A stretch of 62,272 nt of DNA. Origin: CAXBPY01 sp003455275. Lineage in GTDB: Bacteria; Bacteroidota; Bacteroidia; Chitinophagales; UBA10324. Position 1 is the stretch's first letter; the number at the start of each line of letters is the position of its first letter. The position numbers and the translations under genes were made by a program. The notes beneath the pieces are model-generated. The model worked only from the letters and a program-made list of their open reading frames with translations, was not told the DNA's origin and ran no database searches. Shown in pieces: positions 7,239 through 15,046 of this stretch. Location of the stretch: assembly GCA_963977675.1 (NCBI GenBank), contig CAXBPY010000011.1, positions 1-62,272 of the forward strand, given 5' to 3'.

Positions 7239-7904
7239 TTATTTCTTTTTCCTTTTTAAAACTTTCTGAAGTAAAGGAAATACTGCCATCCATATCACGG
7301 CCATAGGTTGTAGATGTGGGTCCTGAATAAATAAAAGTGTAACTAAGATTAACCCGATAATGATGATGAATGAAATCAGAGCGCTTTTCTTTTTATCATA
7401 CTCTTCAAAATGAAGATGAATGTCTTTCTCAACCCATAGCTGTGGCTTTTGAAATAATATATAATGATGCAAAACGAATTGTGCGCCCGAACAAAGAAGA
7501 ATTACAGATAAGTAAACCATCATTGCAACCGGGGCACCCCTTCCATTACCAATTACTGTAGCGCTGAATGGAAAAAGCCCGATAAAAAACAGAAGAATAA
7601 GATTTCGAACAACCAAACCCTTGTCATAATCACGCAGCACACTGAATATCTTCAAATGCTGATACCATATAGATCCTATGAAAATGAAACTGACGGTATA
7701 AGCCAATATCACCGGAAACAAATGCTTAAATAGAATCATTGAATAAATCCCAGTTTCTTTAACATCGGTCTCAGGCATCCGGATTTCTATTGCCATCAGT
7801 GTGATTACAATAGCAAACACAGCGTCACTGAAAAGTATCATGCGCTCAAGCTGAAATTCTTTTCTTACTTCATCGCGTGAAATGCTTTCATCTGGTTGAC
7901 TCAT
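7239..7904 (-). CDS. TMEM175-family (DUF1211) potassium channel-like protein
   Basis: A 221-residue integral membrane protein. The first membrane helix carries ERMILFSDAVFAIVITLMAIE, which holds the FSD motif that defines the TMEM175 family; bacterial members are tetrameric K+-permeable channels with six helices per subunit, and about six hydrophobic segments are visible here (near 22-42, 60-80, 93-115, 123-145, 172-190, 196-212). The C-terminus is Lys/Arg-rich (LLQKVLKRKKK). It is probably the first gene of an operon with the COQ7-like protein. Confidence 0.85.
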   Translation of the reverse strand: MSQPDESISRDEVRKEFQLERMILFSDAVFAIVITLMAIEIRMPETDVKETGIYSMILFKHLFPVILAYTVSFIFIGSIWYQHLKIFSVLRDYDKGLVVRNLILLFFIGLFPFSATVIGNGRGAPVAMMVYLSVILLCSGAQFVLHHYILFQKPQLWVEKDIHLHFEEYDKKKSALISFIIIIGLILVTLLFIQDPHLQPMAVIWMAVFPLLQKVLKRKKK

Positions 7905-8001
7905 TTTGAAATGTTTTTAGAAATAAACTATCACTAATTGATTGTCTTTAAAATCAACTATAGTGAAAAAATATTATTCAATATAAAAATCAAAACAGAA
8001 A

Positions 8002-8436
8002 TCAGGAGATAATCCTCTCAACTTCAATTTCACATTTATCGCCAAAACGATTATGGGCAACCCAACTAACTTTATAATATCTGGTGGCGGATTCTCCTTC
8101 TACATTCACTTCTTTCAGATAAGAGCCTTTAAAGCGGCGGGTGCTTACCTGCTGTTGTGCGTACTTCATTAATTCTTCGCTCTGGGTATAGTCGGTTACA
8201 TCCAGTTTCACATCATTATTATATTGCATATCCTGAAAGTCAACACTGCCAAGCGTTTGCTGCACATAATTGAAACACCAGCTCGCTGCTCCGGTTCGGT
8301 TGCTTAAATCACTTGCTGCAAAATTGACTTTGCTTACAATTCCTCCCTTCATTGTAACTCTCAATACCGGGTAGATGTCGGCGAAAACCATATTTATCAC
8401 AAACAGAAATGGAATCAATAAGAATATTTTTTTCAT
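8002..8436 (-). CDS. Small exported protein of unknown function
   Basis: A 144-residue protein starting MKKIFLLIPFLFVINMVFA-D, a clear SPI signal peptide, so periplasmic or secreted. The mature part (about 125 residues) begins with beta-strand-like sequence (DIYPVLRVTMKGGIVSKVNF) and ends with an alternating pattern (YYKVSWVAHNRFGDKCEIEVERI). It has two cysteines that could pair. No family recognised. It is divergent from the glycosyltransferase gene, with 77 bases between the two starts. Confidence 0.65.
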   Translation of the reverse strand: MKKIFLLIPFLFVINMVFADIYPVLRVTMKGGIVSKVNFAASDLSNRTGAASWCFNYVQQTLGSVDFQDMQYNNDVKLDVTDYTQSEELMKYAQQQVSTRRFKGSYLKEVNVEGESATRYYKVSWVAHNRFGDKCEIEVERIIS

Positions 8437-8489
8437 AAGCAGGAAATTTGGTTTCGGAAAAATAGAAGTTCTTTTCGTGTATCAAAAAT

Positions 8490-8497
8490 TATTTTTG
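8490..8497 (+). promoter_or_regulatory. -7 box of the glycan locus
   Basis: TATTTTTG matches TAnnTTTG and ends 16 bases before the GTG start of the first glycosyltransferase. No clear -33 element. Confidence 0.4.
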
Positions 8498-8513
8498 GCG
8501 CTCAAATTTCACC

Positions 8514-9830
8514 GTGCGCGTTCTCATTATCTGCAACGATTTTCCTCCACTGAATTCTATTGGCGCACGCCGTCCGGCAAGCTGGTTTCAATGGTTTAAA
8601 AAAAAAGGGGTTGAGCCGGTAGTAGTTACTAAACAATGGAATGCGAATGTGGAAATGCCGGAAGATGTTTTGAAAAATTCTTCGGCATCAGAAACCATGC
8701 ACGAACAAAATGAATTCGGGACCATAATTCGTGTTCCAGTGAAATTAATTCCACCTGAAAAACTTTTGTTGCGATATGGAATTTCAAAGAAGAAATTATA
8801 CCGGAAATTTCTCACACTCATTTACAAATCATTTTCATTTTGTTTTTTTTCATTCGACAAGCATCGTCAGTTATATGAAGAGGCAAGAAAATTTTTACAA
8901 CAGGAAAAAGTTGATGCAATTCTTATTACTGGTGAACCCTTCGTTCTATTTCGTTATGGTTATCTTCTGAAAAAAGAATTTGGAATTCCGTGGATTGCTG
9001 ATTACCGGGATGGATGGAAGTTGAATCATGTGGCACGGTTTCAAACCGGAATTTTGAATCACTTGCTGCAACGATGGGAATTTTATTTCGAGAAAAAATT
9101 TATCAGCAACTCTTCACTCATCACAGCGCCCGATAATTATCTCGGAGAAAAACTTGGTAAACTTCACAGGAAAAATTTTCGCGCGGTGTTCAATGGTTTT
9201 GATGAGTTTCTTCCACCGAAAAGAATGGAACATCCCGACTCAATCGGGAACAATTCACAAAAACTTTTGCTTGCACACACAGGCACACTCACACAAGGCC
9301 AGCGTGTTGAATTTCTTCTTAGCTCAATTCTTGAGCTTCATGAAGAAGGAAAAATTTCTCCTGAGGATATTCAGATACAATTTGTCGGATTGGATTATTA
9401 CGAAGCGCAATCCGCCCGCGTAAAAAATTTCAATCCAAAAATTTTTGAATACATAAAAACAACTCCGCGCATTTCGCGTGAGCGCGCTATGGAAATCAAT
9501 TCTTCATCTGATTTACTCATTGCATTTACAGAAGAAAATTACCAGGCGATTTTTGCCAAGGTGTATGATTATCTCGCAGCCCAAAAACCCATTCTTGTTT
9601 TACCTTCTGATGACGGACTTCTTTCTGCTATTGTAAGCGAAACACAATCAGGAATTTCTTTTTCAGAAAAAGATGAATTAAAAAAGTTTTTAGCCGACCA
9701 AATTCAATTGAAAAAATCTGAAGGCAATTCGATGCAGATTTCGTCAGACAGAGAAAAAGTTTTGTTTTACTCGCGCGAAAATCAATCGGCGCAAATGGTT
9801 CAATTCATTAAAGAACTAATTAGAAAATAA
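8514..9830 (+). CDS. Glycosyltransferase, GT4-like
   Basis: A 438-residue GT-B-fold glycosyltransferase. The N-terminal VLIICNDFPPLNSIGARRP with a conserved FPP...GxxR loop and the following WFKKKGVEPVVVT are typical of GT4-type enzymes of surface polysaccharide loci. A Rossmann-like second domain starts near residue 250 (LLLAHTGTLTQGQRVEFLL) and includes a late Glu-rich segment (YDYLAAQKPILVLPSDDG) in the nucleotide-sugar site region. It uses a GTG start, and its stop codon directly abuts the ATG of the next gene. I infer a role in building an exopolysaccharide or O-antigen-like glycan; donor and acceptor unknown. An internal TCCCGACTCAATCGGGA element sits at 9233-9249 without breaking the frame. 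Confidence 0.85.
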   Translation: MRVLIICNDFPPLNSIGARRPASWFQWFKKKGVEPVVVTKQWNANVEMPEDVLKNSSASETMHEQNEFGTIIRVPVKLIPPEKLLLRYGISKKKLYRKFLTLIYKSFSFCFFSFDKHRQLYEEARKFLQQEKVDAILITGEPFVLFRYGYLLKKEFGIPWIADYRDGWKLNHVARFQTGILNHLLQRWEFYFEKKFISNSSLITAPDNYLGEKLGKLHRKNFRAVFNGFDEFLPPKRMEHPDSIGNNSQKLLLAHTGTLTQGQRVEFLLSSILELHEEGKISPEDIQIQFVGLDYYEAQSARVKNFNPKIFEYIKTTPRISRERAMEINSSSDLLIAFTEENYQAIFAKVYDYLAAQKPILVLPSDDGLLSAIVSETQSGISFSEKDELKKFLADQIQLKKSEGNSMQISSDREKVLFYSRENQSAQMVQFIKELIRK

Positions 9831-11684
9831 ATGTGTGGCATTGCAGGATATTATTCGGTAAAACCTTTTCGCGATGAACAATCGCTGAAGCGAATGAGCG
9901 ATGCCATTGCGCACCGCGGACCCGATGCCGAAGGATTTTATTTTGATGAACACTGCGGACTCTCTCATCGTCGCTTGAGTGTAATTGATTTATCACAAGC
10001 AGCCAATCAGCCCATGCATTCCGCAAGCGGAAGACATGTCACCATTTTCAACGGTGAGGTTTTCAACTTCGGAGAAATTTCTTCATCAGTAAAATCAAAA
10101 CTGAAAACACACGGCGACACCGAAGTAGTGCTCGAATTGATTTCGCAACAAGGTGCTGAGGCGGTGAATCAATTCAATGGAATGTATGCGTTCGCAGTGT
10201 ATGACAAACAAGAAAAATCGCTTTATGTTTTCCGGGATCGCCTCGGCGTGAAACCGATTTACTATTCGTGGAACAATGGCGTTTTTGTTTTTGCATCAGA
10301 GCTGAAATCACTTCTTCAGTTCCCGTCACTTCGCGCGAACAGAAAAATAAATCGCACAGCCATTGCGCAGTATCTGCATCTCGGTTACATCGCAGAGCCG
10401 CATACTATCTACGAGGGCATTTACAAATTTCCGGCTGGTGCTTATGCGAAGATTGATGCGAACGGAATGAGCATTCATTCTTACTGGAAGCCGGAAGAAA
10501 AAATTACTCAGCACATTGAATCAGATTTCACAAAAGCAAAGTCGCAATTGAATGAACTGCTGCGCGACAGTGTGCGTATGCGCATGATCAGCGATGTGCC
10601 GTTCGGAACTTTTCTCAGTGGCGGAATTGATTCAAGCATGGTCACTGCCATTGCTCAGTCAGTTTCTGCTGATCCCGTGAAAACTTTTTCCATAGGATTT
10701 AAAGAGGCGGATTACAACGAGAGCATTCATGCGAAAAAAATTTCGCAGCACTTGCACACTGAGCATTACGAAATGATGGTGACCTATAATGATGCGCTTG
10801 AACTCGCCTCACAAATTGTGTCGCAGTATGATGAACCGTATGCTGACTCATCCGCCATTCCAACCATGCTGGTTTCTAAAATGGCGCGGCAGCATGTGAC
10901 CATGACGCTAAGCGGCGATGGCGGCGATGAACTCTTTATGGGATATGGCGCACATAAGTGGGCGGAAAGATTTCAGAAGAGTGCTCTGCTGAATTCATTT
11001 CGGCTTCCGCTGAGCGGAGTGCTTTCCATGCTTCCTTCAAAATACAAGCGAGTGGCGGCGTTGCTCAATTATTCTGACAGAAACTATTTGCCCGCGCACA
11101 TTTTTTCTCAGGAACAATACTTTTTTTCTTCGAATGAAATTACTGAACTGTTGATTGAGAATCCTTCGGATGAATATCGAATAGCAGTTGATGTTTCTAC
11201 TCTCAACAGAAAACTTTCTGCCAAGGAATCACAAGCGCTTTTCGATTTGAAATATTATTTGAAAGATGATTTACTCGTAAAAGTTGATCGTGCCAGCATG
11301 AAGTATTCGCTTGAAGTGCGCACCCCGTTTCTAGATTACAGGGTGGTGGAATTTGCCATGAACCTCGATGAAAATCTGAAACTGAAAAAAGATGTTTCAA
11401 AATTTCTCCTGAAAGAATTGCTCTTCGATTATGTGCCGCGCGAATATTTCAATCGCCCGAAACAAGGATTTGCCATACCGCTGAAACACTGGCTTAAAAA
11501 GGAATTGAAGCACCTCGTTGATTTTTATCTTTCTGATGAAATGATTCAGAAGCATGGTCTGGTAAATCTTTCAGTCATCAAGAAACTTTTGAAAAGATTT
11601 GCTGCCGGAGAAGAATTTCTCTATAACCGAATCTGGAACCTGGTGATACTTCATCAGTGGATGGAGATGGAATTAAAGAATTAA
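9831..11684 (+). CDS. asnB: Asparagine synthase (glutamine-hydrolysing)-like amidotransferase
   Basis: A 617-residue two-domain enzyme. The N-terminal glutaminase (class II GATase) has the catalytic Cys at position 2 (MCGIAGYYS) and AIAHRGPDAEG; the C-terminal synthetase domain has the ATP pyrophosphatase loop SGGIDSS at 263-269 and SGDGGDELFMGYG near 365. Family members make asparagine from aspartate, but copies embedded in polysaccharide loci usually amidate sugar acids or act in glycan tailoring. Here it starts at the base after the stop of a glycosyltransferase and is followed by a GT2 and a methyltransferase, so I favour glycan tailoring, though ordinary asparagine synthesis cannot be excluded. 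Confidence 0.9.
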   Translation: MCGIAGYYSVKPFRDEQSLKRMSDAIAHRGPDAEGFYFDEHCGLSHRRLSVIDLSQAANQPMHSASGRHVTIFNGEVFNFGEISSSVKSKLKTHGDTEVVLELISQQGAEAVNQFNGMYAFAVYDKQEKSLYVFRDRLGVKPIYYSWNNGVFVFASELKSLLQFPSLRANRKINRTAIAQYLHLGYIAEPHTIYEGIYKFPAGAYAKIDANGMSIHSYWKPEEKITQHIESDFTKAKSQLNELLRDSVRMRMISDVPFGTFLSGGIDSSMVTAIAQSVSADPVKTFSIGFKEADYNESIHAKKISQHLHTEHYEMMVTYNDALELASQIVSQYDEPYADSSAIPTMLVSKMARQHVTMTLSGDGGDELFMGYGAHKWAERFQKSALLNSFRLPLSGVLSMLPSKYKRVAALLNYSDRNYLPAHIFSQEQYFFSSNEITELLIENPSDEYRIAVDVSTLNRKLSAKESQALFDLKYYLKDDLLVKVDRASMKYSLEVRTPFLDYRVVEFAMNLDENLKLKKDVSKFLLKELLFDYVPREYFNRPKQGFAIPLKHWLKKELKHLVDFYLSDEMIQKHGLVNLSVIKKLLKRFAAGEEFLYNRIWNLVILHQWMEMELKN

Positions 11685-11754
11685 GTTGTCGTAAACACTC
11701 AACAAAAGACTGTTTCGATTTCATACTTTGTTCTTCATACTTTATTTCAAAAAT

Positions 11755-11762
11755 TATTTTTG
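11755..11762 (+). promoter_or_regulatory. -7 box before the GT2 gene
   Basis: TATTTTTG matches TAnnTTTG and ends 7 bases before the ATG at 11770, so a transcript from it would be leaderless. A TTTG at 11727-11730 is 24 bases upstream, a little far for a -33 element. Confidence 0.4.
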
Positions 11763-11769
11763 ACCCAAC

Positions 11770-12732
11770 ATGTTCAATCAACTTCCACAGATAAGTATTG
11801 TAGTTCCGCTTTATAATGAAGAGGCCGGATTTCATTTATTGATTGAGCGACTCAATCTGCTGATAAAAAATTCTCCGCTTACAATTGAAGTTGTGTTGGT
11901 AAACGATGGCAGCCGCGACAAAACTCCGCTGCTGATGAATGAACTCGCGCTCACCGACTCACACTACCAATGTGTTTTCCTCGCGCGCAATCACGGGCAC
12001 CAGCTTGCGCTCACTGCAGGGCTTGCTCAGGTGAGTTGCACCGATGCAGTGTTTGTGATTGATGGCGACTTGCAAGACCCGCCCGAACTTCTCGGAAGAT
12101 TTTATGAAAAATATAAAGAAGGTTATGAAGTGGTGTATGGCGTGCGTCGGAAGCGAAAAGAAGGCATGGTAAAAAAATTTGCTTACTGGGCTTACTACCG
12201 CGTATTGAAAAATATTTCTACCATAGATATTCCTCTCGACAGCGGCGACTTCGCTATGTTCAGCCGCAGGGTGGTTGATCATTTGAACTCCATGCCGGAG
12301 CGCAGCCGCTTCATTCGCGGAATGCGCACATGGATTGGGTTCAGACAAACCGGAGTAGAATATGAGAGGGACGCGCGCGCAGCAGGTGAAGCGAAATACA
12401 CTTTCAAAATGCTTTTCAACCTTGCTTACAATGGCATCTTCAACTTCAGTGAATTTCCAATTAAGTTCATTACAAGACTCGGCATGCTAACCATGCTCGG
12501 TGCATTTTTGTTTTTCATTTATGTGCTGGTGAAAATGTATCTCATTGGAGGCGTGCCTCCCGGTTATGCTTCACTCTTTCTGGCGATTTCGATTTTCAGC
12601 GGTGTGCAATTGCTCGCGCTCGGATTGATTGGTGAGTATGTGCTTCGCATATATGATCAGGTGCGCAACCGTCCGCTTTTTGTAATTGATAAAGTGATTA
12701 AGAATAAAGAATTGCAAAAGCGTGGACAGTAA
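11770..12732 (+). CDS. GT2 glycosyltransferase, GtrB/DPM-like, membrane anchored
   Basis: A 320-residue GT-A-fold enzyme. ISIVVPLYNEEAGF, VLVNDGSRDKTP and the DxD region VIDGDLQDPPEL mark the family 2 dolichyl/undecaprenyl-phosphate sugar synthases. The C-terminus has two membrane helices (about 233-258 and 268-292), which is the GtrB/DPM1-bacterial architecture. Expected reaction: transfer of a sugar from a nucleotide donor to polyprenyl phosphate at the inner face of the cytoplasmic membrane. It overlaps the methyltransferase by 11 bases, so the two are translationally linked. Confidence 0.9.
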   Translation: MFNQLPQISIVVPLYNEEAGFHLLIERLNLLIKNSPLTIEVVLVNDGSRDKTPLLMNELALTDSHYQCVFLARNHGHQLALTAGLAQVSCTDAVFVIDGDLQDPPELLGRFYEKYKEGYEVVYGVRRKRKEGMVKKFAYWAYYRVLKNISTIDIPLDSGDFAMFSRRVVDHLNSMPERSRFIRGMRTWIGFRQTGVEYERDARAAGEAKYTFKMLFNLAYNGIFNFSEFPIKFITRLGMLTMLGAFLFFIYVLVKMYLIGGVPPGYASLFLAISIFSGVQLLALGLIGEYVLRIYDQVRNRPLFVIDKVIKNKELQKRGQ

Positions 12733-13480
12733 TTATTACATCGAGTATTTCACGCTTGAGCGAAATCACTGGTGGTTCAAAGCGCGGTTAAATATTCTTC
12801 GCTCGCAGGTTTCAACTTTCAGTTTATCACCCGACGCAAAAATTCTGAACATCGGAATTGCTACCGGCGCTACTTCTGAAATGCTTGAAGCATTTGGCAA
12901 AGTGAAAAGCTCAGAGTATGACAAAGCGTGTTTTGATTTTGTGAAAGAAAAACTTCCGCAGCTTGATATTGACAACGGGTCCATTCTCGAACTTCCTTAT
13001 GCCGACAACTCGTACGATTTGGTTTGCGCATTCGATGTGATAGAGCATGTGGAAAATGATGCGCTTGCAGTGAGTGAAATGCTTCGCGTGTGTAAGCCGG
13101 GCGGCTGTGTGTTTGTAACTGTTCCTGCTTTTGAATTTTTATGGAGCGAACACGATGAGGTGAATCATCATTTCCGGCGCTATACAAAACGACAACTGAA
13201 AAAACTTTTCAAAGAAAAATCTGAAATCAAGTTCAGTTCTTACTTCAACTTTCTTTTGTTCTCACCCATCGCGGGCTTCCGGATTTTATCGCGGCTTCTT
13301 CCGAAAAAATTTTTCAGAAAAAAAAATGAAGCCGGCTCTGACTTCAGTGTGTATCAGCCGGGCTTTACACAGAGTTTGTTTTACAGAATAATGCTAAGCG
13401 AAAATATTTTGCTGAAGAGAAAAATCGGATTGCCTTTCGGTGTTTCGATTATGATTGCGGCGAAAAAGGTAGCGAGGTAG
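12722..13480 (+). CDS. Class I SAM-dependent methyltransferase
   Basis: A 252-residue methyltransferase. Motif I is ILNIGIATGATSEML (near residue 40), the acidic loop follows (KSSEYDKACF), and the core signature FDVIEHVENDALAVSEMLRVCKPGG is that of type 11 methyltransferases. There is a GTG start inside the last codons of the GT2 gene. The N-terminal YFTLERNHWWFKARL is common in methyltransferases of glycan loci. The C-terminal third is basic and hydrophobic and may touch the membrane. I infer methylation of a sugar or lipid-linked intermediate made by the three upstream genes. Confidence 0.85.
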   Translation: MDSNYYIEYFTLERNHWWFKARLNILRSQVSTFSLSPDAKILNIGIATGATSEMLEAFGKVKSSEYDKACFDFVKEKLPQLDIDNGSILELPYADNSYDLVCAFDVIEHVENDALAVSEMLRVCKPGGCVFVTVPAFEFLWSEHDEVNHHFRRYTKRQLKKLFKEKSEIKFSSYFNFLLFSPIAGFRILSRLLPKKFFRKKNEAGSDFSVYQPGFTQSLFYRIMLSENILLKRKIGLPFGVSIMIAAKKVAR

Positions 13481-13560
13481 AAAAAATATTTTCAATTCGT
13501 TTCTAAAATCATGGGCGGTACATAATCGCTTCCCGGCGAGGAGCCGTTAAGTTTGGAAAC

Positions 13561-13986
13561 ATGAACACACGCTCACAAATCAGTAATTATATCGCCAGCC
13601 AGCCTGAACCAAAGAAGAGTGATATGCTTGCGCTTAACAAGCTCGCCCTTACGGTGTCGCCAAAGTGCAAGCTCTGGTTTCTAGATGGCAAGGATGAGAA
13701 AGGTAAAGTTGTGACTAATCCAAACATCGGCTATGGCTCTTACCTAATTAAATATGCTGATGGAAAAACCCGTGAGTTTTACCAGGTAGGTTTCAGCATT
13801 AATACTTCTGGTATATCAGTTTACATCATGGGGATAAAAGACAAAAAATATTTATCTGATACTTATACAAATAAAATTGGTAAAGCGAGCGTAACCGGTT
13901 ATTGCATAAGATTCAAAACTTTGAAAGACATCAACACACAGGTTCTCGCAGCAGCCATGCGTGATGGATTTGAAGCAAAGCAGTAA
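13561..13986 (+). CDS. DUF1801-like protein
   Basis: A 141-residue soluble protein. The sequence NTRSQISNYIASQPEPKKSD, then KCKLWFLDGKDEKGKV, IGYGSYLIKYADGKTREFYQVGFS and the closing FKTLKDINTQVLAAAMRDGF match the general pattern of DUF1801 (YdhG/YjhG-like) proteins, whose function is not established. It stands alone on the plus strand 80 bases after the methyltransferase and 32 bases before the KirBac gene. Confidence 0.7.
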   Translation: MNTRSQISNYIASQPEPKKSDMLALNKLALTVSPKCKLWFLDGKDEKGKVVTNPNIGYGSYLIKYADGKTREFYQVGFSINTSGISVYIMGIKDKKYLSDTYTNKIGKASVTGYCIRFKTLKDINTQVLAAAMRDGFEAKQ

Positions 13987-14018
13987 GTCATACTTTTACT
14001 CTATTGAATTTATTAATC

Positions 14019-15011
14019 ATGAGTAAAAAATCTTCTGCCTTTCACGAACAGGAAATTAAGAATAGCGGGTTCAGTAATAACTCAAACCGCAACCGTGCAA
14101 TCAATGAGAATGGAGAGTTCAATGTCCGCAACATTGGTCTGCCGTTCTTTCGTCCATATGAAATATATAATCACCTCATCACCATGCCATGGCTGCGGTT
14201 CACACTTATGGTAGTACTCGGATTTTTTGTAATCAATTTTCTTTTTGCTTCAGTCTATTTCGTGATTGGTCCAGGCCATTTCCCGGGAATGGATGCTTCT
14301 ACAGCTTTTAATAATTTTTTAGATGCATTTTTTTTCAGTGCTCAAACACTCACTACCGTTGGTTATGGCAGAATCAGCCCCATAGGATTCTGGGCTAGTT
14401 CAGTTGCTGCACTCGAATCATTATTCGGATTACTTTCATTCGCGCTTGCTACCGGATTACTCTATGGCAGATTCAGCCGGCCGCAGGCAAAGATTCTGCA
14501 TAGCGCCATTGCACTGATGGCTCCTTACAAAGTGACGCAGCGCGGTTTTATGTTTCGTATCGCCAATATGCGGCGCAATATTCTTAATGAGGTTGAAGCC
14601 TCCGTTACAATTTCTTATATGAATGAAGAACCGAATGGTCCGATTCGCAGGTTTTATCCTCTGGAGCTGGAGATTAAAATGATTCGCTTCTTCCCACTGA
14701 CTTGGACAATTGTTCATCCTGTTGATGAAAAAAGCCCGGTATATGGTTGGACAAAGGAAGACTTTAAAAAAGCAGATGTTGAGATTCTTGTTTCTCTTAA
14801 AGCATATGACGAAACATTTTCTCAAAATGTACACACCCGTTTCTCTTACCGATATGACGAAATAATATGGGGAGCAAAATTTATCCGAAACTTCGAACAG
14901 CATTCTTCAGGCTTCACTCATCATTACCTTGACCGAATTTCAGATTTCGAACATGCTCAGTTACCTGAACTTGTTTCTTCTGATGTTTTAGAAACAGAAA
15001 GACCTCTCTGA
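14019..15011 (+). CDS. KirBac-type inward rectifier potassium channel
   Basis: A 330-residue channel subunit. It has an outer helix (WLRFTLMVVLGFFVINFLFASVYFV), a pore helix and filter (FFFSAQTLTTVGYGRISP), an inner helix (ALESLFGLLSFALATGLLYGRFSRP), then the immunoglobulin-like cytoplasmic domain starting ILHSAIALMAPYK and running to about residue 295. TVGYG is the K+ selectivity filter. I chose the ATG at 14019 (MSKKSS); a TTG five codons upstream is possible but less likely. The stop codon lies within a hairpin shared with the convergent gene downstream. Confidence 0.93.
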   Translation: MSKKSSAFHEQEIKNSGFSNNSNRNRAINENGEFNVRNIGLPFFRPYEIYNHLITMPWLRFTLMVVLGFFVINFLFASVYFVIGPGHFPGMDASTAFNNFLDAFFFSAQTLTTVGYGRISPIGFWASSVAALESLFGLLSFALATGLLYGRFSRPQAKILHSAIALMAPYKVTQRGFMFRIANMRRNILNEVEASVTISYMNEEPNGPIRRFYPLELEIKMIRFFPLTWTIVHPVDEKSPVYGWTKEDFKKADVEILVSLKAYDETFSQNVHTRFSYRYDEIIWGAKFIRNFEQHSSGFTHHYLDRISDFEHAQLPELVSSDVLETERPL

Positions 15012-15030
15012 AAAAAATCAAAGAGGTCTT
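14998..15030. terminator. Hairpin between convergent genes
   Basis: A 9-bp perfect stem (AAGACCTCT at 14999-15007 with AGAGGTCTT at 15022-15030) overlaps the KirBac stop codon and lies 17 bases from the stop of the convergent T9SS gene. No strong T-tract follows on either strand, so it is a likely but weak bidirectional terminator. Confidence 0.5.
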
Positions 15031-15046
15031 ATATGAATTAGTTAAA

